The position numbers were made by a program, and so were the translations under genes. Below, piece by piece: positions 61,519-64,000 of a stretch of 64,000 bases of DNA (position 1 is the stretch's first letter; each line of letters opens with the position of its first letter). The stretch spans positions 352,294 to 416,293 of the forward strand of contig NZ_JACCBX010000006.1 of the NCBI RefSeq assembly GCF_013409995.1, in the 5' to 3' direction. This DNA is from Neobacillus driksii. GTDB taxonomy: Bacteria; Bacillota; Bacilli; Bacillales; Cytobacillaceae. The notes below the pieces were generated by a model. The model ran no database searches. It was not told where the DNA came from and worked only from the letters and a program-made list of their open reading frames with translations.

Positions 61519-62790
61519 ATGGTTTTGACCGAAAAGGACGCAAAGCAATTAGACAGAGACGACAGCCTATCTAGATTTCGAGAAGAATTTTACATAAAAC
61601 CAAATACCATTTATCTGGATGGAAATTCATTAGGACTGCTATCCAAAAGAGCAGAACGAACCCTTTTAGAATCTTTAAATGATTGGAAGGAACATGGAAT
61701 TGATGGCTGGACGAGAGGGGAGCATCCATGGTTTTTTTTATCAGAAAGATTGGGAGAGATGATGGCGCCGCTAGTTGGAGCCGAAGTTGACGAAGTCATT
61801 GTAACCGGTTCGACAACCGTAAATTTACATCAGCTTGTCGCTACTTTTTATAAGCCGTCGGGGAAAAAGTCAAAAATTCTTGCGGATGAATTGACTTTTC
61901 CATCTGACATTTATGCGCTTCAAAGTCAGCTTCGAATTCATGGCTTTGACCCAGATACCCATCTTGTTCGTGTAAAAAGCCGGGATGGACGTCTCTTAGA
62001 AGAAGCGGATATTATTGAGGCTATGACCGATGAAATTGCACTGATTATTCTGCCAACAGTACTCTATCGAAGCGGTCAAATCTTAGGCATGAACAGACTA
62101 ACAGGTGAGGCCAATAAAAGAGGGATCCTTATTGGTTTTGATGGTTGTCATTCCGTTGGTGCCATTCCACATTCGTTTAGTGAATGGGGTGTTGATTTTG
62201 CCTATTGGTGTAATTACAAGCATTTAAATGGTGGACCAGGTAGTGTAGGAGGATTGTATGTAAATAAGAAACACTTTGGAAGTGCTCCTGGCCTTGCTGG
62301 ATGGTTTGGTTCTAAGAAGGAAAAACAATTTGATATGGAACATACGTTAACGCCAGCGGAATCTGCGGGTGCCTTTCAAATTGGGACTCCACATATTTTA
62401 AGTCTAGCACCTTTACTGGGTGCGTTAGAAATTTTTACTGAGGCACGGATAGAAAATATTCGGGAAAAGTCATTGAAGATAACTCGGTTTTTAATGGAAT
62501 TGATGGACCAAGAGTTGTCAGATATGGGATTTAACGTAGGCAACCCTCAAGAAGATTTGCGTCGTGGAGGTCATGTGAGCCTTGAGCATAACGAGGCTGC
62601 TCGTATATGTAAGGCATTGAAAGAAAAAGGTATTATTCCTGATTTTCGAGCACCAAATATTATTCGTCTCGCTCCTGTCGCCCTTTATACCTGTTATAGC
62701 GAGGTTTGGACTGCAGTTCAGGTACTTAAGAAAATTATGGTAGAAAAGCAGTACGAAAAGTTTAAGAATGAACGTGAAGTTGTTGCATAA
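61519..62790 (+). CDS. kynU: Kynureninase
   Basis: Using the ATG 9 nt after AGGAG, the protein has 423 residues (a GTG two codons earlier is too close to the RBS). It is a PLP enzyme of the aminotransferase V fold: [48 protein letters not shown] and the PLP Lys in [17 protein letters not shown]. It splits kynurenine into anthranilate and alanine (EC 3.7.1.3). kynA follows; kynB is missing. Confidence 0.95.
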   Translation: MVLTEKDAKQLDRDDSLSRFREEFYIKPNTIYLDGNSLGLLSKRAERTLLESLNDWKEHGIDGWTRGEHPWFFLSERLGEMMAPLVGAEVDEVIVTGSTTVNLHQLVATFYKPSGKKSKILADELTFPSDIYALQSQLRIHGFDPDTHLVRVKSRDGRLLEEADIIEAMTDEIALIILPTVLYRSGQILGMNRLTGEANKRGILIGFDGCHSVGAIPHSFSEWGVDFAYWCNYKHLNGGPGSVGGLYVNKKHFGSAPGLAGWFGSKKEKQFDMEHTLTPAESAGAFQIGTPHILSLAPLLGALEIFTEARIENIREKSLKITRFLMELMDQELSDMGFNVGNPQEDLRRGGHVSLEHNEAARICKALKEKGIIPDFRAPNIIRLAPVALYTCYSEVWTAVQVLKKIMVEKQYEKFKNEREVVA

Positions 62791-62827
62791 AGGTTGATTA
62801 TATCATAATGTGGGGGGTCAGCAAACT

Positions 62828-63676
62828 ATGAAATCACCCGATGAAAACAGGAAACTAGAATTAGAAAAAAGTATTCAAACAGATTTCCAAAAAGCAATGT
62901 CTTACGGAGATTACCTTCATCTTGATAAAATCTTGTCTAGTCAGCACCGGCTTTCTGATCACCATGATGAAATGTTATTTATTATTATCCATCAAACGAG
63001 TGAACTATGGATGAAATTGATACTTCATGAAGTAACGGAGGCAATCCAGTTTATTCGCCAGAACGACTTAGAACCATCCTTTAAAATTCTGTCGCGTGTT
63101 TCGAGAATCCAGCAGCAATTAATTCAATCATGGAGTGTTCTTTCTACCTTAACACCTTCTGAATACCTGGAGTTCAGGGATAAATTAGGGCAATCCTCCG
63201 GTTTTCAGTCTTATCAGAACCGCTTGATAGAATTTGCATTAGGTAATAAAAATGCTCAAACACTATCAGTCTATCAGCATCAACAAGAACTATATAAAAA
63301 AATGCACCATGCACTGCATAAACCAAGCATTTATGATGCCGCTATCCAAGCACTTGTAGCTCGCGGAATTCATGTTGATGATGAGGTCTTAAATCGTGAT
63401 TTATCAAAAAACTATGAACCCAATCTCAGTGTCGAAGAAGCATGGCTGACAGTCTACCGGAATGTTGACCAATATTGGGACTTATACGAGCTAGCTGAGA
63501 AGTTAGTAGATATTGGCCATCAACAGCAAATATGGCGATTCAATCATATGACTACGGTAGAAAGAATCATTGGTCATAAACAGGGTACAGGGGGATCATC
63601 GGGTGTAACTTATTTAAAAAGGGTTCTAGACCAACACTTTTTTCCGGAACTTTGGAGCATAAGAACCAAGTTATAG
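62828..63676 (+). CDS. kynA: Tryptophan 2,3-dioxygenase
   Basis: Starting at the ATG 9 nt after GGGGGGT, the protein has 282 residues. Helical heme protein: [14 protein letters not shown], the substrate-binding [20 protein letters not shown], and the C-terminal [20 protein letters not shown] with the heme His. It oxidises tryptophan to N-formylkynurenine. Together with kynU it starts aerobic tryptophan breakdown to anthranilate; the formamidase would have to come from elsewhere. 37 bp after kynU. Confidence 0.95.
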   Translation: MKSPDENRKLELEKSIQTDFQKAMSYGDYLHLDKILSSQHRLSDHHDEMLFIIIHQTSELWMKLILHEVTEAIQFIRQNDLEPSFKILSRVSRIQQQLIQSWSVLSTLTPSEYLEFRDKLGQSSGFQSYQNRLIEFALGNKNAQTLSVYQHQQELYKKMHHALHKPSIYDAAIQALVARGIHVDDEVLNRDLSKNYEPNLSVEEAWLTVYRNVDQYWDLYELAEKLVDIGHQQQIWRFNHMTTVERIIGHKQGTGGSSGVTYLKRVLDQHFFPELWSIRTKL

Positions 63677-63684
63677 AAATAAAT

Positions 63685-63744
63685 TCCACCATTTAATGGT
63701 GGATAATGGCTGTCTAGAAAGTCTAGACAGCCATTATCTTTTTT
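63685..63744 (+). terminator. Double hairpin terminator of kynUA
   Basis: A small hairpin TCCACCAT / ATGGTGGA (63685-63703) is followed by a 16-bp perfect stem ATAATGGCTGTCTAGA / TCTAGACAGCCATTAT and six T residues. Confidence 0.92.
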
Positions 63745-63791
63745 AACTTTAAAAGTTCACAGATTTTTCCTAATATAGGTAGCACGTATAA

Positions 63792-64000
63792 TGCGTCCTG
63801 AAAGCCCCCAGATTAAGGACGAATCCCTTCCGGCAGGGCGTACGATTTGTCCTCAAGCCCCCTTATTAAGGACAAATCCTTCCGGCAGGGCGTACGATTT
63901 GTCCCCAAGCCCCCTTATTAAGGACAAATCCTTCCGGCAGGGCGTACGATTTGTCCTCAAGCCCCCTTATTAAGGACAAATCCTTCCGGCAGGGCGTACG
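63792..64000 (+). repeat. Tandem array 3: 52-bp units, runs past the window end
   Basis: GGCAGGG occurs at 63832, 63884, 63936 and 63988, exactly 52 bp apart. Units 2-4 are nearly identical; the first is degenerate. GGACAAATC and GATTTGTCC are perfect inverted arms in each unit. The frame through the array is open for 60 codons, but this is a by-product of the repeat. The array continues beyond base 64000. Confidence 0.92.

Noticed and set aside
63791..63973. 60-codon frame through array 3
   Set aside because: 52 is not a multiple of 3, so successive units are read in different frames; low-complexity result of the repeat, no RBS.
1..64000. Mobile elements, tRNA or rRNA genes, riboswitches
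   Set aside because: No transposase, integrase, att-like duplications, tRNA cloverleaf, T-box or known riboswitch core was recognised in reading; weak candidates were not supportable by eye.

Overview
The window looks like a chromosome segment of a low-GC, endospore-forming member of the Bacillaceae (Bacillus/Neobacillus-like). The basis is the AT-rich composition, strong AGGAGG-type ribosome binding sites, frequent TTG/GTG starts, CcpA-type cre boxes, spore genes (CwlJ-type cell wall hydrolase, two CotF-type coat proteins) and a Bacillus-style odhAB operon. I see no rRNA, tRNA, CRISPR array, insertion sequence or phage gene.

Layout. (1) 1-12.9 kb: the tail of a YesM-type sensor kinase, then a long plus-strand cluster for glucuronoxylan fragments (aldouronates): LplA/LplB/YtcP-type ABC importer, intracellular GH10 xylanase, uxuB, a 47-codon ORF, a NIF3-like protein, uxuA, GH67 alpha-glucuronidase, then VOC, SDR and ThuA-like proteins. 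(2) 13.0-20.6 kb: cwlJ, a LysR regulator divergent from a quercetin 2,3-dioxygenase overlapping an esterase, then a fumarylacetoacetate-hydrolase / extradiol-dioxygenase-like / flavin monooxygenase / FMN-protein operon. This reads as flavonol ring cleavage followed by degradation of the aromatic products. (3) 20.8-50.6 kb: rhamnose and rhamnoside use: rhaB-rhaA, an AraC regulator, GH1-MFS-GH78, a DeoR regulator, an AraC-GH39 fusion, a second MFS, a second AraC gene broken by one amber codon, GH1-GH43, beta-phosphoglucomutase-GH3 and a second GH78. Interspersed are spore coat genes, a radical SAM protein and a phosphotransferase behind a leader-peptide attenuator. (4) 50.7-64 kb: an esterase, LysR, odhA-odhB, rhaD, a third AraC gene, brnQ, a small gene, and kynU-kynA.

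How it fits together (inference). Regions 2 and 3 could form a pathway from a rhamnosylated flavonol such as rutin: GH78 and GH1 remove sugars, RhaA/RhaB/RhaD process rhamnose, quercetinase opens the aglycone, an esterase splits the depside, and the second aromatic operon attacks a resulting phenol. The GH1-MFS-GH78, GH1-GH43 and lone GH78 units share an unusual promoter: TGATTCGAGCA exactly 56 bp upstream of an extended -10 box (TGCTANNAT), which looks like a site for the cupin-AraC regulators of this region.

The other strong signals are: three unrelated intergenic tandem arrays that all have a 52-bp period and internal inverted repeats (16.7, 60.9 and 63.8 kb); a beta-phosphoglucomutase/GH3 pair that could be a phosphorolytic beta-glucoside pathway; and the attenuator at 38.1-38.4 kb. 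All functions are read from sequence motifs and family knowledge; no database search was run.
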